64,000 bases of DNA, from the NCBI GenBank assembly GCA_964596985.1, contig CAZQWG010000004.1, positions 124,001 through 188,000 of the forward strand. The letters are read 5' to 3'. A program made the translations under genes and the position numbers. This document shows, one piece after another, positions 9,301 to 18,346 of this stretch. Source of the stretch: GCA-020345945 sp964596985. Its GTDB lineage: Archaea; Thermoproteota; Bathyarchaeia; RBG-16-48-13; GCA-020345945. A model generated the notes under the pieces. It saw nothing but the letters and a program-made list of their open reading frames with translations, made no database searches and had not been told where the DNA came from. Positions within the stretch are counted from its first letter, which is position 1. The number at the start of each line of letters is the position of its first letter.

Positions 9301-11040
9301 TTGGCTAAGATTCCTGTCATGGAAGCAGTAGTAAGTATTCTTGAAGATGAGGGTGTAGATACGATCTTTGGCATCCCTGGAGCAGGCATACTCCCCTTCT
9401 ATCAAGCATTGCAGAAATCGAAGAAAATTACTCATTATCTGTGTCGCCACGAGGAAGGAGCGACACATGCTGCTGACGGCTATGCTCGTATTACTGGGAA
9501 GGTCGGGATCTGCGCTGGAACGTCAGGGCCGGCAGGGACAAATATGGTAACCGGTCTATACACCGCTCAGGTTGACTCCATTCCTCTTATCGCATTGACT
9601 GGACAGAATGTACGGGCTCAACTAGGGAAGCAAGCCTTTCAGGCGGTTGAGATAGCGGATATCGTCAAGCCCGTCACTAAGAAGAGCTACTGTGTGATGG
9701 AATCCGACCAACTCCCTTGGGTCTTTAGGGAGGCATTCCGAATCGCTAAAGAAGGTCGTCCAGGCCCGGTGCTGATAGACCTCCCTCTGGATGTCCAAAA
9801 GGGAGAAATTGAGTACGATCCCGGAGTTGACTCAAGACTAAGCTTCGAGAAGCCGGCACCCCCTATAGGGAAGACCGAGAAAGCCTTGAAGATGATCCTC
9901 GAAGCCGAGAACCCGCTCTTTCTCATGGGAGGAGGCGTTATCATCTCCGGGGCGACTAAGGAGTTTATGGAACTCGCTGAATACCTGGCGGTTCCCGTCG
10001 TCACTACCTTGATGGGCAAGGGAGGCATTCGGCCTGATCACCCCCTCTACGCTGGGCAAGTCGGAATACAATGCGGTACCCCTCTCGGAAACAAGACGTT
10101 TCTCGAGTCCGACCTTGTGCTCGGGGTTGGCTGCCGATTCTCAGATCGCCATACAGGGAAGCTGGGTGTCTACACGAAGGGTAGGAAGTTCATTCACGTC
10201 GACATCGAGCCGACTCAGATCGGGAGGATAATCCCCGCCGACCTAGGGATAGTGTCTGATGCCAAGCTGGCGTTGCAGGCCCTGCTGGAGAAGGCGAAGG
10301 CAATGGTCGTAGGCAGTGGGATCACGGCAGGAGACGATCCACCGGCTCAAGTAGCGGTTGTAGTGCCGAAACAAATCAAGATCACAGACCGAGTCAGGAA
10401 CCTCGGTGATCTACGTCAGAAGATGGCTCGTAGGACAGACTACGACCAAGTCCCAATAAAGCCCCAGAGAATCTTCAAGGAGATGAACGAATTCTTCGGT
10501 GAGGACACCATTTTCGTGACTTGCATTGGACTCAACCAGATATGGTCATCGCAACTTCAGGACATCTTTAAGCCTCGACACTACGTCTTGCCGGGTGGTG
10601 CCGGACCGTTGGGCTGGGATCTTCCAGCTGCGATTGGAGCCAAGCTAGCCAGACCGGAACGCCAGGTCGTACAGGTCACTGGCGACTACGGACTGCAGTT
10701 CTGCATAGAGGAACTAGCGGTGGCGGTCATGTATGAAGTTCCTTTCCTGATCGTTGTCATCAACAATGGGTATCTCAGCCTAATACGTCAAGCGGAGAAA
10801 TACCTCTACGATATGGAGTACGAAGTTGAGATCTGGTATGAAGACCAGAAAGTGGACTTCGTCAAACTGGCCGAAGCATATGGCGCTTACGGTGAACGAG
10901 TAACTGATCCCAACAATATCAAAGACGCTTTCCAGAGAGGTATAGACTCAGGAAAACCGGCGATCGTAGATATCATCGTTGAAAGAGAGGCAGACGCCTC
11001 GATGGGCGCCTCTATCGACGCGATAGTCGAACGGGAGTAG
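9301..11040 (+). CDS. Gcl-like thiamine-diphosphate carboligase retaining catalytic Glu51
   Basis: 579 residues from a TTG start 7 nt after AAGGAGGG. A three-domain ThDP enzyme of the acetolactate synthase/glyoxylate carboligase superfamily. Segments match E. coli Gcl closely by memory: FGIPGAGILPFY, GTSGPAGTNM, DIEPTQIGR, GIVSDAK, VPIKPQRIFKEMN and AGPLGWDLPAAIG, with the cofactor segment GDYGLQF...NNGYLSLIRQ. True Gcl (tartronate-semialdehyde synthase) has Val at position 51; here residue 51 is Glu (RHEEGATH), as in acetolactate synthase and most ThDP enzymes. It lies 250 nt downstream of glcDF, which suggests glyoxylate as substrate, but acetolactate synthesis remains possible. No small regulatory subunit gene is adjacent. 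Confidence 0.82.
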   Translation: MAKIPVMEAVVSILEDEGVDTIFGIPGAGILPFYQALQKSKKITHYLCRHEEGATHAADGYARITGKVGICAGTSGPAGTNMVTGLYTAQVDSIPLIALTGQNVRAQLGKQAFQAVEIADIVKPVTKKSYCVMESDQLPWVFREAFRIAKEGRPGPVLIDLPLDVQKGEIEYDPGVDSRLSFEKPAPPIGKTEKALKMILEAENPLFLMGGGVIISGATKEFMELAEYLAVPVVTTLMGKGGIRPDHPLYAGQVGIQCGTPLGNKTFLESDLVLGVGCRFSDRHTGKLGVYTKGRKFIHVDIEPTQIGRIIPADLGIVSDAKLALQALLEKAKAMVVGSGITAGDDPPAQVAVVVPKQIKITDRVRNLGDLRQKMARRTDYDQVPIKPQRIFKEMNEFFGEDTIFVTCIGLNQIWSSQLQDIFKPRHYVLPGGAGPLGWDLPAAIGAKLARPERQVVQVTGDYGLQFCIEELAVAVMYEVPFLIVVINNGYLSLIRQAEKYLYDMEYEVEIWYEDQKVDFVKLAEAYGAYGERVTDPNNIKDAFQRGIDSGKPAIVDIIVEREADASMGASIDAIVERE

Positions 11041-11194
11041 CCTTACCCTCACTTCTTTTCTTCTCACAGCGGACGATAGATTTGTGGTCGACTTCCCTAT
11101 TGGGTTGTCCTGTGCGTCAATCAGGAATTTGAATCTCTCTCTTCAGCGAACTGGAATCCCGGCGCGTACTCTTCGGGGTCTCTTTCTTCCTAGG

Positions 11195-12565
11195 CTACTC
11201 GAAGTTCAACCCCATCTCTTCGAACTCTGCCTTGACTTCTTCGTACATCTTCAGGTATTCTTTCTTGGGCTCATCCTTTTTCAGATCGTAAAGTTGTTCG
11301 AAGGTGTATCCTTCAGGGGCGTCCATCAGCCTATCCTTGTACCTTGAATGCAGTTCCCTGACAATCTCGTTTGCATGCTCCCGCTTGATACCGGCGCTTG
11401 CCTTACAGACTTCTCCTTGCCACTTCGACTCAATGGGCGTACCGAAGTTCTCTGTCCTGCCGATGTTGAACTTCCGGGTTCCCCCTTTGGAGTGGCCTCC
11501 CGCCGTCACCACGGCGATCTGGTAGGCTGCCAGCTCATAGAAGTACTGCTTGGTTCCCGGTCCGGCCGCCGGATGGTCTCCGTTGTCCGACGCAACGTGG
11601 CTATTCCTTGCAAAGGCCTCGCATGCCAGGGCAGCCGTCCAAATACACGGGAGACACGCTCTGCTCCGGATACGCATGTGTACGGTCCCCGGTCTGACGT
11701 ACTGCCCGTATCCCGCCGTCAACGCCATCAATCCCCCGCCCACCGCGACGATTGCAGCCGTGTTAGGTCCGCCGGAGAATCCCCCGATAACAGCGCTGTG
11801 AGAAGAACCTCTCGGGGACCCATACGCCAACGCGAAGGCGGTCCGCTTCATCTCGTCATAGCTGATCTTCATCTCTGAAAGCAGACCGACAGGGATGGGG
11901 TCCGTCGGTCTCAGTCCGTCTTCCCTGCTGAACATGGCTATCGTGGCGTCGCTTGTCGGAGCGTTATTCATGACGAACATTCCAGGTCTCCCGGCATCCG
12001 CAACTGCTTGACGAAGCAGCTTTACATTTCTCCGGTACTGGTAGATTTCGGTGGGGTGCTTAGCCCTCACCCCGTACTTATCATGGACTCTCGCCTCAAG
12101 TCCGCCCCATATCCCGTCAGCGGATCTCTCTTGGGCACAGAGTTTGTAGATCTTGTACGACATCCTCTCGTCGCTAAAGATGGCGGTCTGTATTCCTGCA
12201 CAGACCACTGGTCTTGTTGGATCTTCGATCTTCCTTGCAACCTGTGTGACCGAGTCTTTCCCTTCCCCAAGGACGGTTTGGGACGGCGCCTTGTCTAGCA
12301 TCTCTCTGATCTCGTCTTCTGTGAACCTGATTACTCGACCTGTGCTAACACAGTATGCTCCGACGTCTACGTAGAATCTCAGACCTGCCTCCCAGACGCT
12401 GTCGATGAGCGTGTTGTCTGTTGGGACGGGTTTCTCTGGATCGTATTGGATGTCGTACTCCTCGGCTAGCGCTGTTGCAGTCTTGAAAATGTTCATGCTG
12501 AAGTCTTTCTCGTCCATACGGGGCCCTGCCCCAGCCCGCTCGACAATCTCCCAGAAGGATACCAA
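11195..12565 (-). CDS. Trimethylamine methyltransferase (MttB) family protein, first copy
   Basis: 456 residues of the MttB superfamily of corrinoid-dependent methyltransferases. The frame is open throughout, with no in-frame TAG, so this is the non-pyrrolysine type exemplified by glycine betaine methyltransferase MtgB. Features: RAGAGPRMD near the N-terminus, a glycine-rich FSGGPNTAAIVAVGGG core and a conserved tail ending in GLNFE. It would move a methyl group from a quaternary amine to the corrinoid protein encoded at 13980-14630. The start is TTG at 12565; an ATG 16 codons later is an alternative. It follows the second copy by 25 nt in one operon. The substrate cannot be told from sequence. 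Confidence 0.87.
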   Translation of the reverse strand: MVSFWEIVERAGAGPRMDEKDFSMNIFKTATALAEEYDIQYDPEKPVPTDNTLIDSVWEAGLRFYVDVGAYCVSTGRVIRFTEDEIREMLDKAPSQTVLGEGKDSVTQVARKIEDPTRPVVCAGIQTAIFSDERMSYKIYKLCAQERSADGIWGGLEARVHDKYGVRAKHPTEIYQYRRNVKLLRQAVADAGRPGMFVMNNAPTSDATIAMFSREDGLRPTDPIPVGLLSEMKISYDEMKRTAFALAYGSPRGSSHSAVIGGFSGGPNTAAIVAVGGGLMALTAGYGQYVRPGTVHMRIRSRACLPCIWTAALACEAFARNSHVASDNGDHPAAGPGTKQYFYELAAYQIAVVTAGGHSKGGTRKFNIGRTENFGTPIESKWQGEVCKASAGIKREHANEIVRELHSRYKDRLMDAPEGYTFEQLYDLKKDEPKKEYLKMYEEVKAEFEEMGLNFE

Positions 12566-12590
12566 CTCGATGACTTCCCGGTTCTCCGTG

Positions 12591-13952
12591 CTACTCGAAC
12601 TTCAGTCCCAAGTCGGTCAATTCCTTCTTGACTTTCTCATAGGTCTCTTGGTATTCCTTGCTTGGCTTGTGCTTTACTAGGTCGTAGCATTCCTGTATAG
12701 TCTTGCCAGGCACCGGGTCTTTTCCGTGGATCTTCTTCGCGATCGTCTCAAGAATATCGCCGGCATTCTTTCTGGTCAGACCTGCGCTGATTGCAGCGTC
12801 GGAGACTTCTACCATCCACTCGGCTTCCAGTGGTGTCTGTCCTGCATTCATTCTTGGGCGGCTGACCCGGTGCGCGTAGAGGTTTGCTCCGTTCAGGGGT
12901 GCTTCGATGTCCCTCAGTGCGGATTCGAGGAGACACATCTCGGTGCAGAGTTCGGATGCAGGGATAACCCACTCCATGTATACTGCGTTGGTGTTTCTGT
13001 TCAGTGCTTGGAAGACGACCGACCTCGCCCAGTTCATGGGTTGTATGAGCATCTTCTCTCCGCTGATTGCGGCAATGTGCTCGACTCCGGTATAGTGGAT
13101 AGTGTCTCTGTAGACCATCCATCCTACGAGGGGACGGACGATTCCTTCGATGATCGCCCCGTCGGGTCCACCGCAGAATCCCCCAGCCATGGCGAAGCTT
13201 CCGTTCACCTTTATCTTGCTGCCATAGTCGTTGTATACGATTGCTGTCGTCAGAAGGTCGTACTCCATCTGAACATCTGGCAGCGTTGAAAGGAGGACCC
13301 CGTCTGTTCTTCTGAGGCCGCAGTCAGGATCCAGTGCGGCTATTAGGGTTGATGCTTTCGTTGAGATCGGGTATACTACGATCGCCAGTCCGGGTCTGCC
13401 AGCCTTCCTAACACCATCTCGCATTATGGCTACTTCTCTTCTCGAGGCGTACGCTTCCATGGGGATACCGTATACTTCTCGCCCGTCGATCTTGGCGAAG
13501 TTGAACCCCTCGATGAAGTCGGTTCGGGGGATCTGCGCGAAGTTCTTCACGATCAGAGGCGCCAAGTCTTCCGTGAATGGTGCATGATGTCCTGGGCAGA
13601 TATTGACCAGCTCTCTAGTGTCGAGTTGCTGTTGCTTGAAGACTCTTGCGTCGTTTCCCTCGCCCATGGGCACCTCCTTCGGCATCTCCTTCAATGCCTC
13701 TTTCACCTCTTCCTCGGTGAACTTGACGACTCTTCCCGTGGAGATGCAGTATGTCCCCATGTCGACTACGAAGTCGTACGCTGCTTGGAAGGCAGCGTCG
13801 GCAATGGAGTCGTCGGTATTAAGGAAATCTTCATCGGATCGGAGCCGAATATCGTACTCCTTGAGAAGCTCTTGGATTTTCTTGAATAGGTTCAGGTCCC
13901 ATTCCTTGATGTCAATCCTAGGGCCTGACCGCGCCCTCTCTGCAACCTCCAA
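12591..13952 (-). CDS. Trimethylamine methyltransferase (MttB) family protein, second copy
   Basis: 453 residues, a clear paralogue of the 11195-12565 protein: both have an RxxxGPRxD start (RSGPRID here, GAGPRMD there), the STGRVxxFTEEE segment and a C-terminus ending in GLxFE, but the middle parts differ enough to suggest different substrates. There is no in-frame TAG, so no pyrrolysine. The start is uncertain: TTG at 13952 has no good ribosome site, and homology to the first copy continues a few codons upstream toward GAGGAG next to the corrinoid gene's stop. It is the middle gene of mttC-mttB2-mttB1. Confidence 0.86.
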   Translation of the reverse strand: MEVAERARSGPRIDIKEWDLNLFKKIQELLKEYDIRLRSDEDFLNTDDSIADAAFQAAYDFVVDMGTYCISTGRVVKFTEEEVKEALKEMPKEVPMGEGNDARVFKQQQLDTRELVNICPGHHAPFTEDLAPLIVKNFAQIPRTDFIEGFNFAKIDGREVYGIPMEAYASRREVAIMRDGVRKAGRPGLAIVVYPISTKASTLIAALDPDCGLRRTDGVLLSTLPDVQMEYDLLTTAIVYNDYGSKIKVNGSFAMAGGFCGGPDGAIIEGIVRPLVGWMVYRDTIHYTGVEHIAAISGEKMLIQPMNWARSVVFQALNRNTNAVYMEWVIPASELCTEMCLLESALRDIEAPLNGANLYAHRVSRPRMNAGQTPLEAEWMVEVSDAAISAGLTRKNAGDILETIAKKIHGKDPVPGKTIQECYDLVKHKPSKEYQETYEKVKKELTDLGLKFE

Positions 13953-13979
13953 AAGACTGATCAGAAGCTCGACTCTCCT

Positions 13980-14630
13980 CTATGTAAGCAGTTTCTTGAT
14001 TACTTCTGCAGCCTCGGACGCGTCCTTACCCCATCCGTCGGCCCCGATCTCCTTCGCCCATTCTTGAGTGACCGGTCCCCCGCCGACGACTACCTTGAAC
14101 TTGCCGCGTAGACCCAGTCGTTCAAGCTCTTCCACCAACTCTCTCTGATAAGGCATAGTTGTCGTCATCAGAGAAGAGGCCCCGATGATATCGGCATTCA
14201 CGTTTTGGGCTTTCTCGATGAACTCGCTGGTCTTGATGTCTTTCCCTATGTCGTGCACTTCAAACCCATTCGACTTCAAGACCATCGCAACGACGTTCTT
14301 GCCTATGTCATGTAGGTCCCCCTCCACTGTACCCAGGACAACTGTTCCCTTTCTTAACTTGTCAGCTTGCTCCTTTGTCATGATGGGTTCGAAGACCTTC
14401 ATTGCTTCAGCCATCGCATCCCCGGCTAGGACCAAATGTGGCAAGAAGACTTCGTATCTATGGAATTTCTCACCGACCTCTCTCAGCCCGGGGGCCAGAG
14501 CCTTTTCGACAGCCTCCGTAGGGTCGATTCCTGCCTTGACGGCCTCCTCGGCAGCCTTCTTCGTCGCTTCTACATCGAAACTGGTAATAGCCTCTCTTAA
14601 GCCACTAAGGATCTTCTTCTCTTTACTCAC
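13980..14630 (-). CDS. Corrinoid methyltransferase carrier protein (MttC/MtbC family)
   Basis: 216 residues from GTG at 14630, chosen because GAGGG precedes it and the length then matches corrinoid carriers (about 210-215); a longer frame reaches 14762 but adds unconserved residues. An N-terminal helical cap is followed by the cobalamin-binding Rossmann domain with the base-off motif GTVEGDLHDIGKN near residue 97, whose His is the lower cobalt ligand, then ASSLMTTTM and VVGGGPV. It accepts methyl groups from the two MttB-like enzymes encoded just downstream and hands them to a pterin-dependent methyltransferase; an MtrH homologue is encoded at 40143. No RamA-like reactivase gene is in the window. 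Confidence 0.92.
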   Translation of the reverse strand: MSKEKKILSGLREAITSFDVEATKKAAEEAVKAGIDPTEAVEKALAPGLREVGEKFHRYEVFLPHLVLAGDAMAEAMKVFEPIMTKEQADKLRKGTVVLGTVEGDLHDIGKNVVAMVLKSNGFEVHDIGKDIKTSEFIEKAQNVNADIIGASSLMTTTMPYQRELVEELERLGLRGKFKVVVGGGPVTQEWAKEIGADGWGKDASEAAEVIKKLLT

Positions 14631-14812
14631 TTCTTCTCCCTCTAATCGATGGTAAACCAGTTGACTGGTTTGCATTTCATTTCTTGTTTTCAGCTTACAT
14701 AGTTTACGCTGTCTTGAAATCCGGGAACATAATATGCTACAATACCCGGAGTACGCCGTCAAACATGCTTGGAGTAGTGTTCTGAGGGTGCGTTTCGAAA
14801 AACGAGGATTTT

Positions 14813-15613
14813 TTGGGTCATCGATCCTGCGGAGGACTTATCTGTGTTCGCGTGTTGATCTTTCCTGAGACGAGTGTCTTGAGCGAATCGTGGGTTGCAG
14901 TCGAGATATACCCAAAGGACTATGTAAAGGACCGTATTGCTCTTCTCCCTGAGTTCGTGAAGCCCGTAGTTGAACAACTGGAATCCGGCTCCCTTATCCA
15001 GGCTTTCCATTTCTTCTTCGAAACCGGATTCCTTCTGTTGCGGGTTCGTCTTGTCGACGAGAATCAAAGAGATCCGGTGAAATCCATACTGAACGATTCA
15101 ATGAGCCTAGTTCAGGTTCCTATTGAGAAGGTTGAGTTCAGGGACGACTACGCCGGGGAGCATGAGAACTATGGAACTGAAGGTTGGGGTGTTGTATCAG
15201 ATTTCTTTGAGGCTGGGAGCCGTTTCAGTTTGCTATACCACGAAACGGCGAAGATGTTGGCGGAGGGGTCGGGGGAAGAAGAAAGAAAGGGGATCTTGAA
15301 AATTTGTCGTCTGCCGACCAAAGACGACGATCAAGCCAAGTTTGATCCTGGAAGACTTGTCCGCTGCTTCCTCAATCAATGGGGCTTGACGATTCTCGGA
15401 GAGCTTGATTTTCATTTCAGGGCTACGTGGGAACGTCTTTCCCTGAGACTCGGGCAGGACTTGGATCGGTTGAGAGCATACAAAGGCCCGGACCGTGGTG
15501 CGGTGGTGGAGAAGACAAGGACCTATTGGCTGAACAACCTTCAACAAATGAGGGGAAAATTCCAGCAAACCGTGGAGAACGCTGAAAGCTTCGTCAACAA
15601 GAACTTCGCCTGA
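14813..15613 (+). CDS. Unrecognised protein with faint thiopeptide/lantibiotic-dehydratase C-domain look
   Basis: 266 residues from a TTG start preceded by GAGG at 14804-14807; later GTG/TTG starts (14852, 14879) are possible. Not confidently recognised. Conserved-looking sequence begins at SWVAVEIYP and includes AFHFFFETGFLLLRVRL, an acidic middle, and RCFLNQWGLTILGELDFHFR toward the end. This order (Trp near the N-terminus, FFxxxxxxLRxR, then N-x-x-GL and a Glu) recalls SpaB_C/thiopeptide-type domains, but the match is by eye and weak. It diverges from the mttC operon and converges on feoB. No membrane segment or signal peptide. Confidence 0.6.
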   Translation: MGHRSCGGLICVRVLIFPETSVLSESWVAVEIYPKDYVKDRIALLPEFVKPVVEQLESGSLIQAFHFFFETGFLLLRVRLVDENQRDPVKSILNDSMSLVQVPIEKVEFRDDYAGEHENYGTEGWGVVSDFFEAGSRFSLLYHETAKMLAEGSGEEERKGILKICRLPTKDDDQAKFDPGRLVRCFLNQWGLTILGELDFHFRATWERLSLRLGQDLDRLRAYKGPDRGAVVEKTRTYWLNNLQQMRGKFQQTVENAESFVNKNFA

Positions 15614-15659
15614 GACTCTCTATCAATTGTCGATTCATTGTTCTTGCCGCGCGAGGACC

Positions 15660-17597
15660 CTAGAACAAGAAGAGGATCCTTGATAGTAAGCCGCCGACAA
15701 GTATCGCGAAGAACACCTCAAACAAAGTTATCTCGATGGCTCGCCTATGACCAAACTCCTTTGCCAAGACTGCTATAGTCGCTATGCAAGGTACATACAG
15801 CATACTTACAGTGGCGAAGACGATCATCTGATCGTTTGTCAGGACTTCGGCGAAGTTCTGGGTTCCCAGAACCGACGAGAGGAGAATCAGTGTCAACTCC
15901 TTCCTTAGGACCCCGAAGATCAACGTGATCCCGACTGCGGAAGGGAGTCCCAGCCATCCTACTGTAATCGGGTTCATCGCCGACTCGATATAGCCTAACA
16001 GGTTGAGCATCGTCATCCCTTTGATGGCGACGTTGCCCGCGATTATGAGCGGAAACGCGCCAAAGACGAAGTCCTGTAGCCTGAACCAAGTCTTTTTTAC
16101 TGTTACGTCTAGTGTCGGCGTTCTGAGTGGGGGCATCTCCATTATGAGGCCAACGGGTTCCCCGGGAAGAGCCTTGAAGGCAACCCTTCCGAGAACGAAT
16201 ACTATGAGTAGATTGAAGACGTAGATTCCTAGAGCCCATTCTAATCCCACGTAGGTCCCGACCAATCCGAGTATGACGACCGTGGTGGCGGCGCATGGGA
16301 TGAGTGTTGCAACAAAAGCTGCCAAGAGCCTGTCGCGATCGGTTTCCATTATCCTGCATGCGAGACAGCCGGGGACGTTGCATCCGTAGCAGAGTATCAG
16401 TGGAATGAACGCCTTCCCGTGAAGGCCAATCTTATGCATGGCCGCATCCGCGAGGTACGCTACCCTCGCGAGGTATCCTGAATCCTCCAAGACCGCCATG
16501 ACGACATAGAACGGTGCGATGTACGGAAGCGCAATTGTGACTCCGGCTACCACCCCTTCCATGAATCCTTCCCAGAAGAGCTCAAACAGTAGGCTTGGTC
16601 CACTGATCCTCAGAACTGCTGTCTTCAACTCCTCGAATAGACCTGTCAGTATCTCTGATGTGATGTCTCCAAAGGTGAATACCCCGAAGAATAGGGACAG
16701 CATCGCTATCGCCATCGTCGGGTATCCCCAGACCTTGCTAGTCAGTATCTCATCCAATCTTTCTACGAGACCAATCTTGGGGTGAGCAATTATGGTCGTA
16801 CATTGGTTTGATATGCGGCTCGCTATCGTATATCTCTCCGATGCCAAGACTGTGTTGGAGCCTTCACCGTGGAGTTTCTCTATCTCCCCCGTCGACTCTT
16901 CGACTAATCTCTCGATGCTGCGATTCAGGTTGCATGTGATCTCCTTCGCTTCCTCATCCCCCTCAAGAAGTTTGATCGCTAGCCAGCGGGAGGGATACTC
17001 GGAATCTACTTTCCGTACCTCGCTTTCAAGTCTCTCAATCGCCTGCTCAACTTCTCTTCCATACTTCTGAGGGGAGGGTGTTCCGCTTTTCCCCTTCTCG
17101 TGGACTTCCACAATCTTGTCGAGTAACTCTGAGAACCCCACTCCTCTTATCGCTACCATTGGAACTACGGATACCCCGAGCAGTTCTTCCAGCTTGAGAT
17201 GATCAATCTTCAGCCCCTTCTTCTCGGCTGAGTCCATCTGGTTGACAGCGATCACAAGCGGGGTCTCAAGTTCAAGCAATTGGAGTGTGAAGAAAAGGTT
17301 CCTTTCAAGAGCACAAGCGTCGATGACATTAACGACGATATCAGGCTTCTCGATGGCTATGTACTGTCGTGACACTCTCTCCTCTATCGAATACGTTGAT
17401 AACGAGTAGATGCCTGGCAGGTCTATGATGTCGATGGTGTAGTTCTCGTAGGATAATGTTCCCTCGGCGCGTTCGACGGTCTTTCCCGGCCAATTCCCTA
17501 TATGCTGATGCAGCCCAGTCAGCTCGTTGAATATGACGCTCTTCCCGACATTCGCATTCCCGGCGAGAGCAACCGTAATTCTACGTCTCTTGGATAT
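15660..17597 (-). CDS. feoB: Ferrous iron transporter FeoB, start codon non-canonical
   Basis: About 645 residues. FeoB is the membrane Fe(II) transporter with a cytoplasmic G-protein domain. Seen: G1 GNANVGKS, switch region NWPGKTVE, G3 DLPG, G4 NQMD, then a membrane domain with the two Gate segments (including CYGCNVPGC) and about ten helices. The odd point is the start: the reading frame back to an upstream TAG has no ATG, GTG or TTG before the G1 motif. The first usable one (GTG at 17375) would delete G1-G3. ATA at 17597, seven nt after GGTGA and overlapping the end of the DtxR-FeoA gene, is the best candidate; an ATT start, a frameshift from the upstream gene or a sequencing error are alternatives. 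Confidence 0.85.
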   Translation of the reverse strand: MSKRRRITVALAGNANVGKSVIFNELTGLHQHIGNWPGKTVERAEGTLSYENYTIDIIDLPGIYSLSTYSIEERVSRQYIAIEKPDIVVNVIDACALERNLFFTLQLLELETPLVIAVNQMDSAEKKGLKIDHLKLEELLGVSVVPMVAIRGVGFSELLDKIVEVHEKGKSGTPSPQKYGREVEQAIERLESEVRKVDSEYPSRWLAIKLLEGDEEAKEITCNLNRSIERLVEESTGEIEKLHGEGSNTVLASERYTIASRISNQCTTIIAHPKIGLVERLDEILTSKVWGYPTMAIAMLSLFFGVFTFGDITSEILTGLFEELKTAVLRISGPSLLFELFWEGFMEGVVAGVTIALPYIAPFYVVMAVLEDSGYLARVAYLADAAMHKIGLHGKAFIPLILCYGCNVPGCLACRIMETDRDRLLAAFVATLIPCAATTVVILGLVGTYVGLEWALGIYVFNLLIVFVLGRVAFKALPGEPVGLIMEMPPLRTPTLDVTVKKTWFRLQDFVFGAFPLIIAGNVAIKGMTMLNLLGYIESAMNPITVGWLGLPSAVGITLIFGVLRKELTLILLSSVLGTQNFAEVLTNDQMIVFATVSMLYVPCIATIAVLAKEFGHRRAIEITLFEVFFAILVGGLLSRILFLF

Positions 17598-17599
17598 CT

Positions 17600-18295
17600 C
17601 TATCTCACCTGCACGAAGATCTTCATAGCCAGTCTTCGTCCTATGGCTACTTTCGTTCCTCTAACTGAGACTTCGATGGGGCCGTGAAAGGGCGCTGACC
17701 TTAGGACTTTGATTGGAGTGTCTCTGGTCAGACCTAGGTCGGTAAGTCTCTGAACAGCCCTCCGGCCTCCCCTGATGAATGTGATCAGGCCCTCTTCTCC
17801 TTCCCGAAGATCGCCTAGCGGGGTGATTTCCTTATCTCGTTCGTTTGTCGCCGCCTCCTCGTCGCAGTCTAGGCAGCTTCGTACATTCTTTGTGCACGGC
17901 GGGATAGGTTTCTCGTCGTCCGGGCATAGGTCTGGTTGCTGCAGGACCCTGCAAAGTGCCTCTTCTACCTCGTCGGAGATGGTATGCTCCATCTCACAGG
18001 CCTGTTCGTGAACCTGGTTCTTGCCGATCTTGAGTATGTCCGTTAGGAAACGCTCGAGGAGCCTGTGTTTCCGAACAACTTTGGAGGCAATCTTGCCTCC
18101 TTTGTCTGTCAGCGTGGCTCCTTTGTACGATTCGTATTTGACGTAGCCTTGGTGGGCCAACTTTTTCAGCATCTCGGTGACGCTGGCGGGTCGAACCTCG
18201 AGGCGAGATGCTATTGTAGTCGTTTCGGCTTTTCTTCCCTCCTCGTTCAAGGCGTAGATCGTCTTCAGGTACTCTTCAGTGCTCTTCGTGGTCAT
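17600..18295 (-). CDS. DtxR/MntR-type metal regulator with C-terminal FeoA domain
   Basis: 231 residues. The N-terminal winged helix (TTKSTEEYLKTIYALNEEG, then VRPASVTEMLKKL) and dimerisation region with metal ligands (ACEMEHTISDEVEEAL) are typical of DtxR/IdeR/MntR repressors. A cysteine-bearing linker (C-x11-C-x4-CLDCDEE) follows, then a FeoA/SH3-like domain (GLITFIRGGRRAVQRLTDLGL). Such proteins repress iron or manganese uptake genes when metal is bound. It is translated directly ahead of feoB, overlapping its likely start, so it should control feoB as an operon partner, and a DtxR-type operator lies 36 nt upstream (18331-18346), implying autoregulation. Confidence 0.9.
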   Translation of the reverse strand: MTTKSTEEYLKTIYALNEEGRKAETTTIASRLEVRPASVTEMLKKLAHQGYVKYESYKGATLTDKGGKIASKVVRKHRLLERFLTDILKIGKNQVHEQACEMEHTISDEVEEALCRVLQQPDLCPDDEKPIPPCTKNVRSCLDCDEEAATNERDKEITPLGDLREGEEGLITFIRGGRRAVQRLTDLGLTRDTPIKVLRSAPFHGPIEVSVRGTKVAIGRRLAMKIFVQVR

Positions 18296-18330
18296 AGCTA
18301 TATTATCAGTTACATAACAATATTTGAATT

Positions 18331-18346
18331 TTTAGGTACGCCTAAA
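18331..18346. promoter_or_regulatory. DtxR-family operator palindrome
   Basis: TTTAGGTACGCCTAAA is an inverted repeat (TTTAGG, 4-nt centre, CCTAAA) closely matching DtxR/IdeR/archaeal MDR1 operators (core TTAGG-N-CCTAA). It lies 36 nt upstream of the DtxR-FeoA start in an AT-rich promoter, where bound repressor would block transcription of the regulator and feoB. Confidence 0.8.

Noticed and set aside
11195..13952. Pyrrolysine-containing MttB
   Set aside because: Both frames are open with no in-frame TAG, so pyrrolysine is not needed.
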